Source: an uncultured Clostridia bacterium
Lineage (GTDB): Bacteria > Bacillota > Clostridia > JAAYHZ01
Length of the DNA stretch: 46,052 bases
Assembly (NCBI GenBank): GCA_937894465.1
Contig: CALCRE010000002.1
Coordinates: 1-46,052, forward strand
Reading direction: 5' to 3'
The position numbers and the translations under genes are program-made. Below the pieces are notes generated by a model, which was given only the letters and a program-made list of their open reading frames with translations, was not told the origin of the DNA and ran no database searches. Shown here piece after piece: positions 27,093 through 35,159 of this stretch (position 1 is its first letter; every line of letters begins with the position of its first letter).

Positions 27093-28198
27093 GGTAGTTT
27101 GTAGTTGAGTATCGATTTTATTTGTGTCTCTGTCAGAAAATAATTCGTCAAAGGAAGATTAAATTTACGTGATAAATCATTTATAAAGGCAGTGTATATA
27201 GTTGTATTGATATATTTGCTCTCGTCTTTAATGACTTGGAAACTTTTAATAAAGTCATCAACTTCTGAGGCGGAGTATTTGTCATCTAGAACATTAAACT
27301 GAAAGATTCTTTCTAGAAGTACTGTAAAATAACAAATCAGAAAATGACCCTTGATACAATCTTCTTTCAGAGAAAATTCAGAATGTACATCAAGATCGGA
27401 CTTCATTATTTTAAAAGACTCCTTTATTCGCCGGAGAGTATGATAGGTGTTATATGTTTCCGGGTAAATCATTCCGATTTCAGATTTAAGATTCATTGCA
27501 TCTTCAGGTACAGGTTTTTCAGATTCTTTAACCGGGTACATTTTCATGCCAATAGGAATTTGATTACGGTCTAATAAAAGACTAATACCTATGATCGGAT
27601 CAATTCCAAAATAGTAGTTTGTGTGGTCACAATATGTTTTTGAAGTATCGATGCCATATATACGATCAACTTGCATAGTAAATATCTCGATAAATTTTTC
27701 GTAATTACTGCCAAGAAAAGATATCCCTTCAATAAGTTGAACATAGGAGTAATGATAGGGATGGTAAAGATAAGGCAAGATGTCGTGAAATGTTCTATTC
27801 TCGCTACATGGGGCAACGCTTCGGGCATATGCAGAAGATGAAAGCAGCTCGTAAAGATCATATTTAAAATCATTTGAGAGTTTAAAATAGTCGACAAATT
27901 CTTTGATCTTCAGTTTATCTAATATACTTTTTAATGGGAAATAGCCAAGATAAAGATTGGAAGACTTGTCAGATATTTTTCTTACTCTTTCTTCCCTTTT
28001 ATTTTTGTTCAGTTCATCAACTTCTTTCTGGAAATGAGCTATGGGATTTCCAATACCATTTTGTAAATGGGTCTCCACTGAACCTAAAGATTTATAGCAC
28101 CTATGAGCAGTATTTTTCTTATCATGACTATAGAAGCTTTCGTATATAGCCAGATAAGTTCTATTTTTTTGTTTTGTCTGTTTAAGAAAATAAGCCAT
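27086..28198 (-). pseudogene. Internally deleted IS1634-like transposase
   Basis: The protein start (MAYFLKQTKQKNRTYLAIYE) and end (YNTYHTLRRIKESFKIMKSD, GHFLICYFTVLLERIFQF) match IS1634-type DDE transposases of the IS4 group. Such proteins are usually 550-600 residues; this one is 370. Two segments are missing without loss of frame: a short one after YCDHTNYYFGID, and a long one after KMYPVKESEKP, where the central catalytic region should be. It therefore cannot transpose on its own. The ATG at 28198 follows a GGGGGTG ribosome site. It is flanked by 60-bp direct repeats instead of the expected inverted repeats. CCGG density (3 in 1.2 kb) is lower than in the core genes. It may be a relic or a protein reused for DNA binding. 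Confidence 0.75.
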
Positions 28199-28217
28199 AA
28201 GCACCCCCAAAGAAATC

Positions 28218-28279
28218 CATTTAATTTTTGGATATTAGCATATTTTAATATAAAAAGTAAAGAACAATTTTCAAAAAAC
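28218..28279 (-). repeat. 60-bp direct repeat, right copy, with promoter-like core
   Basis: Same orientation as the left copy at 27033-27092. On the minus strand TTTACT (28256-28261) and TAATAT (28232-28237) are 18 bases apart, placing a start site about 27 bases before the transposase ATG. Differences from the left copy are mainly G-to-A changes. Confidence 0.85.
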
Positions 28280-28294
28280 AGGTGACATCTGAAA

Positions 28295-28325
28295 TACCAT
28301 TGTAAAAATTCCCATTATAATGGTA
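28295..28325 (+). promoter_or_regulatory. 31-bp palindrome over the -10 of the Crp/Fnr gene
   Basis: Arms TACCATTGTAA and TTATAATGGTA pair at 10 of 11 positions around a 9-base centre. The right arm contains TATAAT (28316-28321), a likely -10 about 40 bases before the regulator's ATG. No convincing -35 is present. Position and symmetry suggest a repressor or autoregulatory site. Confidence 0.55.
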
Positions 28326-28357
28326 TGATATTATTAGTTTAAGGCGAGGAAATCAAC

Positions 28358-28999
28358 ATGGACAAAAAAGGTTATTTAAAAGAATTCACATTCATTGAGG
28401 GAATGGATCCTAAAAATCGAAATTACTTAATGGATGCATTGATTATCAAACGATTACCCAAAGGGTTTGTAATGGTTGGAGATCAGGGCAATTGCAAGGG
28501 AATTCCTCTTGTGACAAAAGGCAATTTGCGATTGTTTAAAATATCAGAAAACGGTCGTGAGATGACTGTTTACAGGGTTGCCGAAGGTGAATTGTGTGTG
28601 TTGGCTGCAGTTTGCGTTTTAGGGGGGTTAGAGTACCAATACTCCGTTGAAGCCGAGAAAGACTGTGTCATCGCAGACATCCCTCCGGAAGCATTCATTT
28701 ATCTTCTTGAAAAGGACAACAGCTTCAAAACCTATGTATTCCGGACACTGGCCGATAAACTCATCAGCTCGTTAAACACGATGGAGATGATCACATTTAA
28801 AAGCATTGAAGAGAGAATCATCGACTATTTGGACACCCACGCCGATAATCAAGGCAAAATAGTCACCACCCATGAAAAAATAGCAATCGAATTGGGAAGT
28901 AGCCGTGAGGTTATTAGCCGCCAGTTGAAAAAGATGGCGGACGAAGGATTGCTTACTCAAAAAAGAGGTTCCATTATCCTGAATAAGAAACCTCAATAA
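28358..28999 (+). CDS. Crp/Fnr-family transcriptional regulator
   Basis: A 213-residue regulator with a cyclic-nucleotide-binding-like beta barrel (about residues 15-130, with VTKGNLRLFKISENGREMTVYRVAEGE as typical strands), a dimer helix, and a C-terminal winged helix-turn-helix (HEKIAIELGSSREVISRQLKKM) near 165-190. It lacks the N-terminal cysteine cluster of Fnr; cysteines at positions in GNCKGI, ELCVLAAVCV and KDCVIADI might act in sensing, but this is speculation. AGGCGAGG lies before the ATG. It directly precedes the CoA-disulfide reductase/rhodanese gene in the same direction, with a palindrome between them, so control of sulfur or persulfide stress genes is likely. Confidence 0.88.
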   Translation: MDKKGYLKEFTFIEGMDPKNRNYLMDALIIKRLPKGFVMVGDQGNCKGIPLVTKGNLRLFKISENGREMTVYRVAEGELCVLAAVCVLGGLEYQYSVEAEKDCVIADIPPEAFIYLLEKDNSFKTYVFRTLADKLISSLNTMEMITFKSIEERIIDYLDTHADNQGKIVTTHEKIAIELGSSREVISRQLKKMADEGLLTQKRGSIILNKKPQ

Positions 29000-29007
29000 A
29001 TCAATAA

Positions 29008-29022
29008 TGTAACAAAGTCACA
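29008..29022 (+). promoter_or_regulatory. Candidate Crp/Fnr operator before the Cdr-rhodanese gene
   Basis: A 15-bp imperfect palindrome TGTAAC-AAA-GTCACA matches at 5 of 6 arm positions. It lies about 70 bases upstream of the oxidoreductase ATG, and TACAAT, a possible -10, follows at about 29044. Spacing is one base shorter than the classical TGTGA-N6-TCACA site. Confidence 0.4.
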
Positions 29023-29090
29023 GTTTAGATGTTAAGCAAATTATACAATAGAATATATATGAAACACAGTCATGAAAGGTAGGAGAATAT

Positions 29091-31097
29091 ATGTCAAAAA
29101 AAGTTTTGATTGTAGGCGGTGTAGCAGGAGGTGCAAGCTGCGCAGCACGGCTTAGACGATTGGATGAATTTGCTGAAATTATCATGTTTGAAAAAGGTGA
29201 ATATATTTCCTTTGCAAATTGCGGACTCCCCTACCACATCGGTGGAGTCATCAATCGGAGACAGGCCTTGCTTTTACAAACACCGGAGAACTTTTACAAA
29301 AGGTTTCGAGTAGATGTCCGTATTAAAAACGAAGTAACGTCCATCGATCGGGACAAAAAGCAAGTCACCGTCATGAATCACGCTAAAGGGGAAACATACA
29401 TGGAAACCTATGATATCTTAGTGTTATCAACAGGCTCCTCTCCTGTCCGACCTCCTATTCCCGGAATCGATCATCCGAAGGTCATGACTCTTTGGTCCAT
29501 ACCTGATATGGATCACATAATGGACACCATTGAACAAGAATCGGTTAAATCAGCCGTTGTAGTCGGTGGAGGATTTATCGGATTGGAAATGGTGGAAAAC
29601 CTGAAAGAACGCGGGTTGTCAGTCACATTGGTGGAAGCCACCAAGCAAGTGATGCCTCCCTTGGATTTTGAGATGGCGCAAACCGTACACAAACATCTTG
29701 CAGACAATGAAGTCAACCTTGTTTTATCTGATGCTGTAGCGTCATTTGCATCCTCCGGCAACGGTGTGAAGGTAGCCTTAAGAAGCGGAAAAGTCCTTGA
29801 TACTGATATGGTCATTCTCAGTATCGGTATCCGGCCTAATTCAGGGCTTGCGAAAGACAGCGGATTAAAATTAAGCGAAAAAGGCGGAATTGTGGTGGAT
29901 GACGCCATGAAAACCTCGGATGACAGTATCTATGCAGTAGGAGACGTTGTGGAAACAACCCACTATGTCAGCAAAGATAAAAGTATGATTATACCTTTGG
30001 CCGGTCCGGCCAATAAGATGGGACGTTTGGCCGCTGACAACATTAGCGGTTTGAAACGAACCTATAAAGGATCTTTAGGTTCTTCAGTGGCCAAAGTATT
30101 TGACTTGACCGTAGCATGCACCGGATTAAACGAGAAGCAATTGATAAGAGACGGGCTAACCTTGCATAAAGATTATGATATCACCATTGTCCACCCTCTT
30201 TCTCATGCCGGTTATTACCCCGGTGGCCTTCCCATCACCTTAAAAGTTCTATTTGATAAACAAGGAAAAGTTTTAGGAGCGCAAGCGGTAGGATATGACG
30301 GTGTGGAAAAACGCATTGATGTTATCGCTTCGGCCATGAAATTTCATGCAACGGTGTTTGACCTGGAAGAATTGGATCTTTGCTATGCTCCTCCATATTC
30401 CTCTGCAAAAGATCCCGTGAATATGGCCGGGTTCTCTGCTGAAAATATTATGAACAAGACAGTGGAATATATCACCGTTGAAGAGCTGGTGAATGCTCCG
30501 GATAAACCAGTGGTGATAGACGTTCGGATGCCTCAGGAAAGAGCTATGAGTTTTGTCGAAGGTAGCATCAACATACCCACAGACGAAACGAGAGATCGAT
30601 TATCGTCTTTAGACAAAGAAAAACACTATGTTCTTTATTGTGCCGTAGGGGTACGCTCTTACATTACTTATAGAATCATGAAGCAACACGGCTTTAAAAA
30701 TGTCAAAAACTTAGCCGGAGGATATACCACTTATAAAATGTTCACTTATGATCCAAAAAACCCTGTTCATCAAGCAGAGAAGAATATCGGTTTGAAAATA
30801 AGTATCAATCAAGACAATGTGCAAACTGCAAATCCATCCACACAAAACCTACCGGAAAGTAAAGTCATCGAAGTGGATGCATGCGGATTACAGTGTCCCG
30901 GGCCGGTGATGAAGCTATATGAAGCCATACAGAACGCTAACGATGATGATATTGTGAAAATCACATCTACGGATCCCGGATTCTTTTCAGATGCCGTATC
31001 ATGGTGTGCACGAACCAAAAACACCTATGTCAAGGGAGAAAAGAACAACAAATCCTTTACTGTTTGGATTCAAAAAGGCTGCAAGGAAGAGGATTGA
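29091..31097 (+). CDS. CoA-disulfide reductase/rhodanese/TusA fusion
   Basis: Three fused domains handle reduced sulfur in the cytoplasm. Residues 1-450 are an FAD/NAD(P)H disulfide reductase: VLIVGGVAGGASCAAR (FAD), redox-active C44 in ANCGLPYH, a second Rossmann motif VVVGGGFIGLEM (about 157-168) and YAVGDVVE. Residues 460-555 are a rhodanese with catalytic C517 in VLYCAVGVRS. Residues 592-664 are a TusA domain with ACGLQCPGPVM (C598, C602). Known relatives reduce CoA-disulfide, CoA-persulfide or polysulfide. AGGTAGGAG precedes the ATG. Homologues in other Firmicutes often carry a fourth, DsrE-like domain; here a stop ends the protein and a piece of that domain follows in the same frame. 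Probably regulated by the upstream Crp/Fnr protein. Confidence 0.9.
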   Translation: MSKKVLIVGGVAGGASCAARLRRLDEFAEIIMFEKGEYISFANCGLPYHIGGVINRRQALLLQTPENFYKRFRVDVRIKNEVTSIDRDKKQVTVMNHAKGETYMETYDILVLSTGSSPVRPPIPGIDHPKVMTLWSIPDMDHIMDTIEQESVKSAVVVGGGFIGLEMVENLKERGLSVTLVEATKQVMPPLDFEMAQTVHKHLADNEVNLVLSDAVASFASSGNGVKVALRSGKVLDTDMVILSIGIRPNSGLAKDSGLKLSEKGGIVVDDAMKTSDDSIYAVGDVVETTHYVSKDKSMIIPLAGPANKMGRLAADNISGLKRTYKGSLGSSVAKVFDLTVACTGLNEKQLIRDGLTLHKDYDITIVHPLSHAGYYPGGLPITLKVLFDKQGKVLGAQAVGYDGVEKRIDVIASAMKFHATVFDLEELDLCYAPPYSSAKDPVNMAGFSAENIMNKTVEYITVEELVNAPDKPVVIDVRMPQERAMSFVEGSINIPTDETRDRLSSLDKEKHYVLYCAVGVRSYITYRIMKQHGFKNVKNLAGGYTTYKMFTYDPKNPVHQAEKNIGLKISINQDNVQTANPSTQNLPESKVIEVDACGLQCPGPVMKLYEAIQNANDDDIVKITSTDPGFFSDAVSWCARTKNTYVKGEKNNKSFTVWIQKGCKEED

Positions 31098-31181
31098 TTT
31101 ATACGTGCCAATGCTTCAGCTGCCATGGGGCGTAATGTAACCATGTTCTTCACATTCTGGGGATTGAACATTCTTCGTAAA
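31098..31181 (+). pseudogene. Remnant of a DsrE-like domain
   Basis: Directly after the TGA of the Cdr-rhodanese-TusA gene and in the same frame, translation gives FIRANASAAMG then VTMFFTFWGLNILRK. This is the core of the DsrE/DsrF/DrsH-like domain that usually reads FIIANGAAAMG...VTMFFTFWGLNILRK. Both the domain's own start (the GDLDKALA region) and everything after LRK are missing. The following bases form a nested hairpin (31170-31210). The simplest reading is that a four-domain protein, or a fused operon partner, was cut back by deletion. Confidence 0.75.
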
Positions 31182-31210
31182 AGCTTCCTATTTAGGAGCA
31201 GCCGAAGAAT
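31170..31210. repeat. Nested inverted repeat after the DsrE remnant
   Basis: Outer arms ATTCTTCG / CGAAGAAT (8 bp, perfect) enclose a smaller inverted repeat around TCCTATTTAGGA. It lies exactly where DsrE homology ends, so it may mark the deletion point or act as a weak terminator for the fusion gene. Confidence 0.5.
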
Positions 31211-31270
31211 CCGACACAAACTTGTTTATATAAAATTTATATATACTAACTCATATAATAACTTATTCAT

Positions 31271-31309
31271 ATAAGACAAAGGGGGACTAAAAAGTCCCCT
31301 TTGTCTTAT
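31271..31309. terminator. Bidirectional hairpin at the MFS gene end
   Basis: A 14-bp perfect stem (ATAAGACAAAGGGG / CCCCTTTGTCTTAT) encloses an 11-base centre that can pair further. It overlaps the stop codon of the minus-strand transporter gene. T runs are poor on both sides, but stem strength suggests a shared terminator for the converging transcripts. Confidence 0.65.
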
Positions 31310-32481
31310 TGATTCAAACCTTTATTGTGTTGTTTATCAAAATAAATAAATATCATACCGGTGAATAGAAACAAAAAAACAGGAACAGTCATGGCGGTTC
31401 GCATTCCTAAGAAGTCTCCGGTCACCCCCATGACAAAAGGTACCACCATATTACCTATACCGGAAAAAGCCGTCAGTATGGAAAAAACCGTTCCGGAGGA
31501 TTTTCCCGTCATCCTTCCCGCATAAGACAATATGAGAGGGTATTGGCTGGAAAAAGCAAGTCCCATGGCAATCACAGTAGTGTAAATACCGATATTGCTT
31601 TTCACCACTGCAGATATTAATGTAAAAAAAGCAGACGATAATGCTAACACCACGATGATTCGTACAGTAGAAAACCTTGAAGTCAACCATCCGCAGAAAA
31701 TTCTTCCTATGGTTAGAGAAAACCAGAAAAGAGCCACTGCCACTGTAGATTGATCCGTTGTAAATAAAAAGCTTTCTTCCAGGTATGTGCACATCCAACC
31801 CCAAGCCCCGACTTCCGATCCGGTATAAAAGAACATGGCGAAACATAAAAGAATAAAACCTTTGCTTTTAAAAAGTTCGGACAATCGTAATGTTTTGTTA
31901 TCGAAATCTGTTTTCACATGATGATCAGTAATATTCTTGGTCTTCGAAAACAAGAATATCACAGCTACAATCGCCAATGGCACACCCAAGAAGGTATATG
32001 CTGCTCTCCAATCTAATCCGACGGACAGAAAGCGTCCGACAGCCATAGGTCCGATGATAGCACCGATCCCAAAGAACACCTGGGTCATATTGACATAGTA
32101 ATCCGGCTTTTCGGTATTCAAATCAAGAACAAAAGCACCAATCATGCTTTCAGTAACTCCTCCAAAGCCACCGAAAAAGATGGATACCAGACATAGTACT
32201 GTAAAGCTCGGAGCATTCACAAATCCGATCAGTGCCAGAGTCAATCCCGCCACCGAAACATTTAATACCGTCTTTTTGCCGATCCTATCGGCTAAATATC
32301 CTCCAATGGGGACAAAAACCGTTAAACCGACAAATGTAAATGTAAACAGAATACCTATTGTAGCAATATCCAATTGAAATGTATCGGCAATCTTCATGAT
32401 CATGGGACTGATGGCTGTAAGAACCATAGCATAACAAGCCAATACCGTACAACTCAAATATGTAATATACCTTCTTTTCAT
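31306..32481 (-). CDS. MFS transporter
   Basis: A 391-residue major facilitator with about 12 hydrophobic segments. The cytoplasmic loop 2-3 motif appears as GGYLADRIGKKTVL (about 60-73), the MFS motif A, and its C-half counterpart as CGWLTSRFSTVRII. The pattern (SIFFGGFGGVTESMIGAF, YYVNMTQVFFGIGAIIGP) resembles the FucP/sugar and YfkF-like drug groups; substrate cannot be set. AAAGGGA lies before the ATG. It is divergent from a small Xre-type regulator, 190 bases away, which is the obvious candidate for its control. No other transport genes adjoin it. Confidence 0.88.
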   Translation of the reverse strand: MKRRYITYLSCTVLACYAMVLTAISPMIMKIADTFQLDIATIGILFTFTFVGLTVFVPIGGYLADRIGKKTVLNVSVAGLTLALIGFVNAPSFTVLCLVSIFFGGFGGVTESMIGAFVLDLNTEKPDYYVNMTQVFFGIGAIIGPMAVGRFLSVGLDWRAAYTFLGVPLAIVAVIFLFSKTKNITDHHVKTDFDNKTLRLSELFKSKGFILLCFAMFFYTGSEVGAWGWMCTYLEESFLFTTDQSTVAVALFWFSLTIGRIFCGWLTSRFSTVRIIVVLALSSAFFTLISAVVKSNIGIYTTVIAMGLAFSSQYPLILSYAGRMTGKSSGTVFSILTAFSGIGNMVVPFVMGVTGDFLGMRTAMTVPVFLFLFTGMIFIYFDKQHNKGLNQ

Positions 32482-32672
32482 TCCATTCCCTTTCTATGGA
32501 TATTTACCATCCGGATTATATCATTACATATGAATGATTTTCAACAGTAACAGAGTTTTTTGCCTTTCAGTTGGGCATTTTGCAACACTAATGTTAGCAA
32601 TTGGTTACTGTAAATGGTTGGTTATTATCGGTACAATAATTATAAACGAAAGACTTTAGGAGTATTGCTCAT

Positions 32673-33014
32673 ATGGAAACCAACGACTTAGTAAAGAAAA
32701 TAGCATACAATATTCGAAAATTCCGAGAGACTAATAAGTTGACTCGCGAGGAGTTTTGTGAAAAATTGAATATGGATGCTGCTTACTGGGGAACCATAGA
32801 GCGTGGGGAAAGAAACATCAACATACAAAAAGTCATTGAAGTATGCAAAGCCTATAACATTGACACCAACAGCATTATCGAACTGGAGACCACAGAAGAA
32901 AACAATAGCGAAAACATTCAGAGGGTCAATGATCTGATTAAAGACTGTAGCAATCATCAGTTATCTGTTATCATCAACATGTTAGAAAACATAATCCCTA
33001 GCCTGAAAAGATAA
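32673..33014 (+). CDS. Small Xre-type HTH regulator
   Basis: A 113-residue protein with an N-terminal helix-turn-helix of the lambda-repressor/Xre type (KIAYNIRKFRETNKLTREEF followed by AAYWGTIERGERNIN), residues 8-65. The C-terminal 45 residues are a short acidic helix pair with no recognisable domain, perhaps for dimerisation. AGGAG lies about ten bases before the ATG; a possible -10 (TACAAT) lies around 32632. It faces away from the MFS gene, and the 190-base gap includes repeated GGTTA elements (near 32602-32625) that could be its binding sites. Confidence 0.85.
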   Translation: METNDLVKKIAYNIRKFRETNKLTREEFCEKLNMDAAYWGTIERGERNINIQKVIEVCKAYNIDTNSIIELETTEENNSENIQRVNDLIKDCSNHQLSVIINMLENIIPSLKR

Positions 33015-33181
33015 TTAGCCTACTTCCTATATTTTCATATTACCATATTCGTTCTTTTCTATGTTTATTTCCATTGCTTTACATGTCAATCTATGGTATT
33101 CTATTTCTGTGGGAATCGATATATAGAACTATTTTACATTGATATCATCTTTTTTATAACGGCAGGCAATATCACACAAAT

Positions 33182-33194
33182 GCGAAACGTTTGA
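33182..33194 (+). promoter_or_regulatory. Candidate LacI/CcpA-type operator before the solute-binding gene
   Basis: GCGAAACGTTTGA holds the palindromic core AAACGTTT, which resembles LacI-family and cre sites. It lies 75 bases upstream of the lipoprotein start, within the 254-base gap between the Xre gene and the lipoprotein gene; nothing else coding is seen in that gap. Confidence 0.35.
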
Positions 33195-33268
33195 AATATG
33201 CTAAAGACATCCATTTGTAATCTGTTATCTAAAAATAGATTAAATTATTTAGTATCGGAAGGAGAAAG

Positions 33269-35059
33269 ATGATGAAAAGGATCTTATGTGTATTTTTGGT
33301 TCTAGCGGTGTTCTTCAGTTTTGTCGCTTGTACAAAAAATCAATCGGACGACACCGCCAAAACAACAACCACAACCACTGTGGAAGAAAACCCTTTTGAA
33401 GAGTTTTTTGAAATCACGTGGCTCACCCAAAACAATACGGATTTTAGAGAAAATCGTTGGGATGAGTTGGAACTTGAAAAAATGTTCAACGTGGACATCC
33501 AAGTCTGGACCCAAAACGGCGTTGTAGCCGCCGAAATGGCTCCTTTGTTCGCAGCCGGTGATATACCGGACTTCTACTTTGCCCCGGCAGCTCCAAGACC
33601 ACCGGAAGGGCAATATGAAGAAGGCTTAACTCGATCCATTCACATTGACTTAATTAAAAAATGGCTACCCGGTTATTATGAAATGTTAGAAGCGATCCCG
33701 GTCGGTTTTCTATACAACTTAGTACCCGGCAAAACAGACGAATATTTGGGAATTACCCACTGTAACATCGGCAGTTGCCAATATTTTTATGATGCCTCCT
33801 GTATCAACCTGGATTGGTTGGAAGCCGTCGGTTACGCCTTTGACGAAAGTAAGCTGACTCCTGTCAAAATGACTACAGAAGGCTATGAAAAGTTCAATGA
33901 CAATATTTTCTTTGCCGAAGGTGATTACACATTCGAAGAATTAAACGACATTCTTAGAAAATTCACCGAGGAAGACCCGGATGGTAACGGGGTGGATGAT
34001 ACATACGGAATGGTATACTTGAATGAAAATCAATGGACCAACATGACCCAAACCGGTTTGTTCGGATTTGTACAAAGAGCTGAGTATCTGTATAAAGATC
34101 CGAGCAGCGGAGATACAGTTCCGTTATACGCTTTTACACCCTACAGAGATTATCTTCAATGGATCTCCGGAAATCTCGAAAAAGGATACATGAAACGTTT
34201 ACCGGGCGAGCAAAGCTGGATCGTGGAGTATTCAGCCGCGACCCAAAACAACAAAGTGGGTATCATACAAGCTAACGGAGGCAGATACTTAGCCTTGAAC
34301 AGTGCTGAAAACAGAACATACCCGCCTCAAAACATCCTCATCAACACAGATGAAGAAGCTCGTTTTGTGATGGGGCCTTTGTTTAGGGGACCGGACGGTA
34401 CGTTGGTAGATATGACTTATGATATAGACCCTTATGGAACCGGTAATTACAGAATTCAAATGATCGGTGCTCAAGTGGATGATGCAAAGCTCGAGAGAAT
34501 ATTTAATATTTTACAATACACAACATTCCACAGCGACGAAATCTGGACACGATATAAATCCGGTATTGAAGGGATTCACTTCAAATGGTCCGGAGAACCC
34601 TATATCAGTGCCATGATCGTCACACCCACATCGGAATTGGCGGAGGAATACAGAGGCCAATTGAATGTATTCGGATTATGGTGCTATCCTTCTACCATTC
34701 AACGGCAAATTGACAATGCTGAGAAAAACGGTTATTGGGCATACATGCCGTTCATGCATGCAAACGGATTGTTCGAAAAATATGCGATTAACCCGGAAAA
34801 GTTTGCATCAGCCGCCTATATGGGGTATGAGCTGTTTGCAAAATATACTGAGATAAATACAGAAGTTAAACCGCAAATCGATACTGTGGTCAAGGATTTC
34901 AAAACACGAGCACTAGCCGGGGAAATTGCAAACTATAATACGGAATGTATATTGATCAATTGTATGCTGCAGGACTTAAAAAGCTCATTGATGAGATTTA
35001 TCATAATCCGGAATTTGTCAAATACGATCCGGGAGAAAAGTTCAATCTCCGCTAGATAA
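33269..35059 (+). CDS. Extracellular solute-binding lipoprotein (LplA type), C-end frameshifted
   Basis: Substrate-binding lipoprotein of a sugar ABC importer (family 1, LplA/LipO-like), 596 residues as read. Signal: MMKRILCVFL, hydrophobic core, lipobox FVAC (C21), then a Thr-rich linker. The mature part shows ITWLTQNN, FAAGDIPDFY and the acidic EEDPDGNGVDDTYG loop common in this group. The last ~38 residues do not fit the family. Shifting by one base near 34940 gives MYIDQLYAAGLKKLIDEIY and a normal end at TAG 35053-35055, so a small indel has damaged the gene or the assembly. GGAAGGAG lies upstream of two adjacent ATGs (33269, 33272). No permease genes adjoin it, so it depends on permeases elsewhere or is an orphan. 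Confidence 0.85.
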   Translation: MMKRILCVFLVLAVFFSFVACTKNQSDDTAKTTTTTTVEENPFEEFFEITWLTQNNTDFRENRWDELELEKMFNVDIQVWTQNGVVAAEMAPLFAAGDIPDFYFAPAAPRPPEGQYEEGLTRSIHIDLIKKWLPGYYEMLEAIPVGFLYNLVPGKTDEYLGITHCNIGSCQYFYDASCINLDWLEAVGYAFDESKLTPVKMTTEGYEKFNDNIFFAEGDYTFEELNDILRKFTEEDPDGNGVDDTYGMVYLNENQWTNMTQTGLFGFVQRAEYLYKDPSSGDTVPLYAFTPYRDYLQWISGNLEKGYMKRLPGEQSWIVEYSAATQNNKVGIIQANGGRYLALNSAENRTYPPQNILINTDEEARFVMGPLFRGPDGTLVDMTYDIDPYGTGNYRIQMIGAQVDDAKLERIFNILQYTTFHSDEIWTRYKSGIEGIHFKWSGEPYISAMIVTPTSELAEEYRGQLNVFGLWCYPSTIQRQIDNAEKNGYWAYMPFMHANGLFEKYAINPEKFASAAYMGYELFAKYTEINTEVKPQIDTVVKDFKTRALAGEIANYNTECILINCMLQDLKSSLMRFIIIRNLSNTIREKSSISAR

Positions 35060-35079
35060 GATGAATTAAAATTAATAAA

Positions 35080-35121
35080 GCAAAATACCGGTCTTATGAA
35101 AAGACCGGTATTTTGCTTTTT
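35080..35121. terminator. Strong bidirectional terminator
   Basis: A 16-bp perfect stem (GCAAAATACCGGTCTT / AAGACCGGTATTTTGC) with a 5-base loop and a T run after it on the plus strand. It separates the solute-binding gene from the convergent DUF4091 gene. Confidence 0.92.
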
Positions 35122-35159
35122 ATTCTAAACTTGCTCTATCTTATACTCCCATTATTTAC

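Noticed and set aside
27033..28279. Direct repeats as long terminal repeats of a retroelement
   Set aside because: The enclosed gene is a DDE-type IS1634-like transposase with no reverse transcriptase, and the repeats are only 60 bp.
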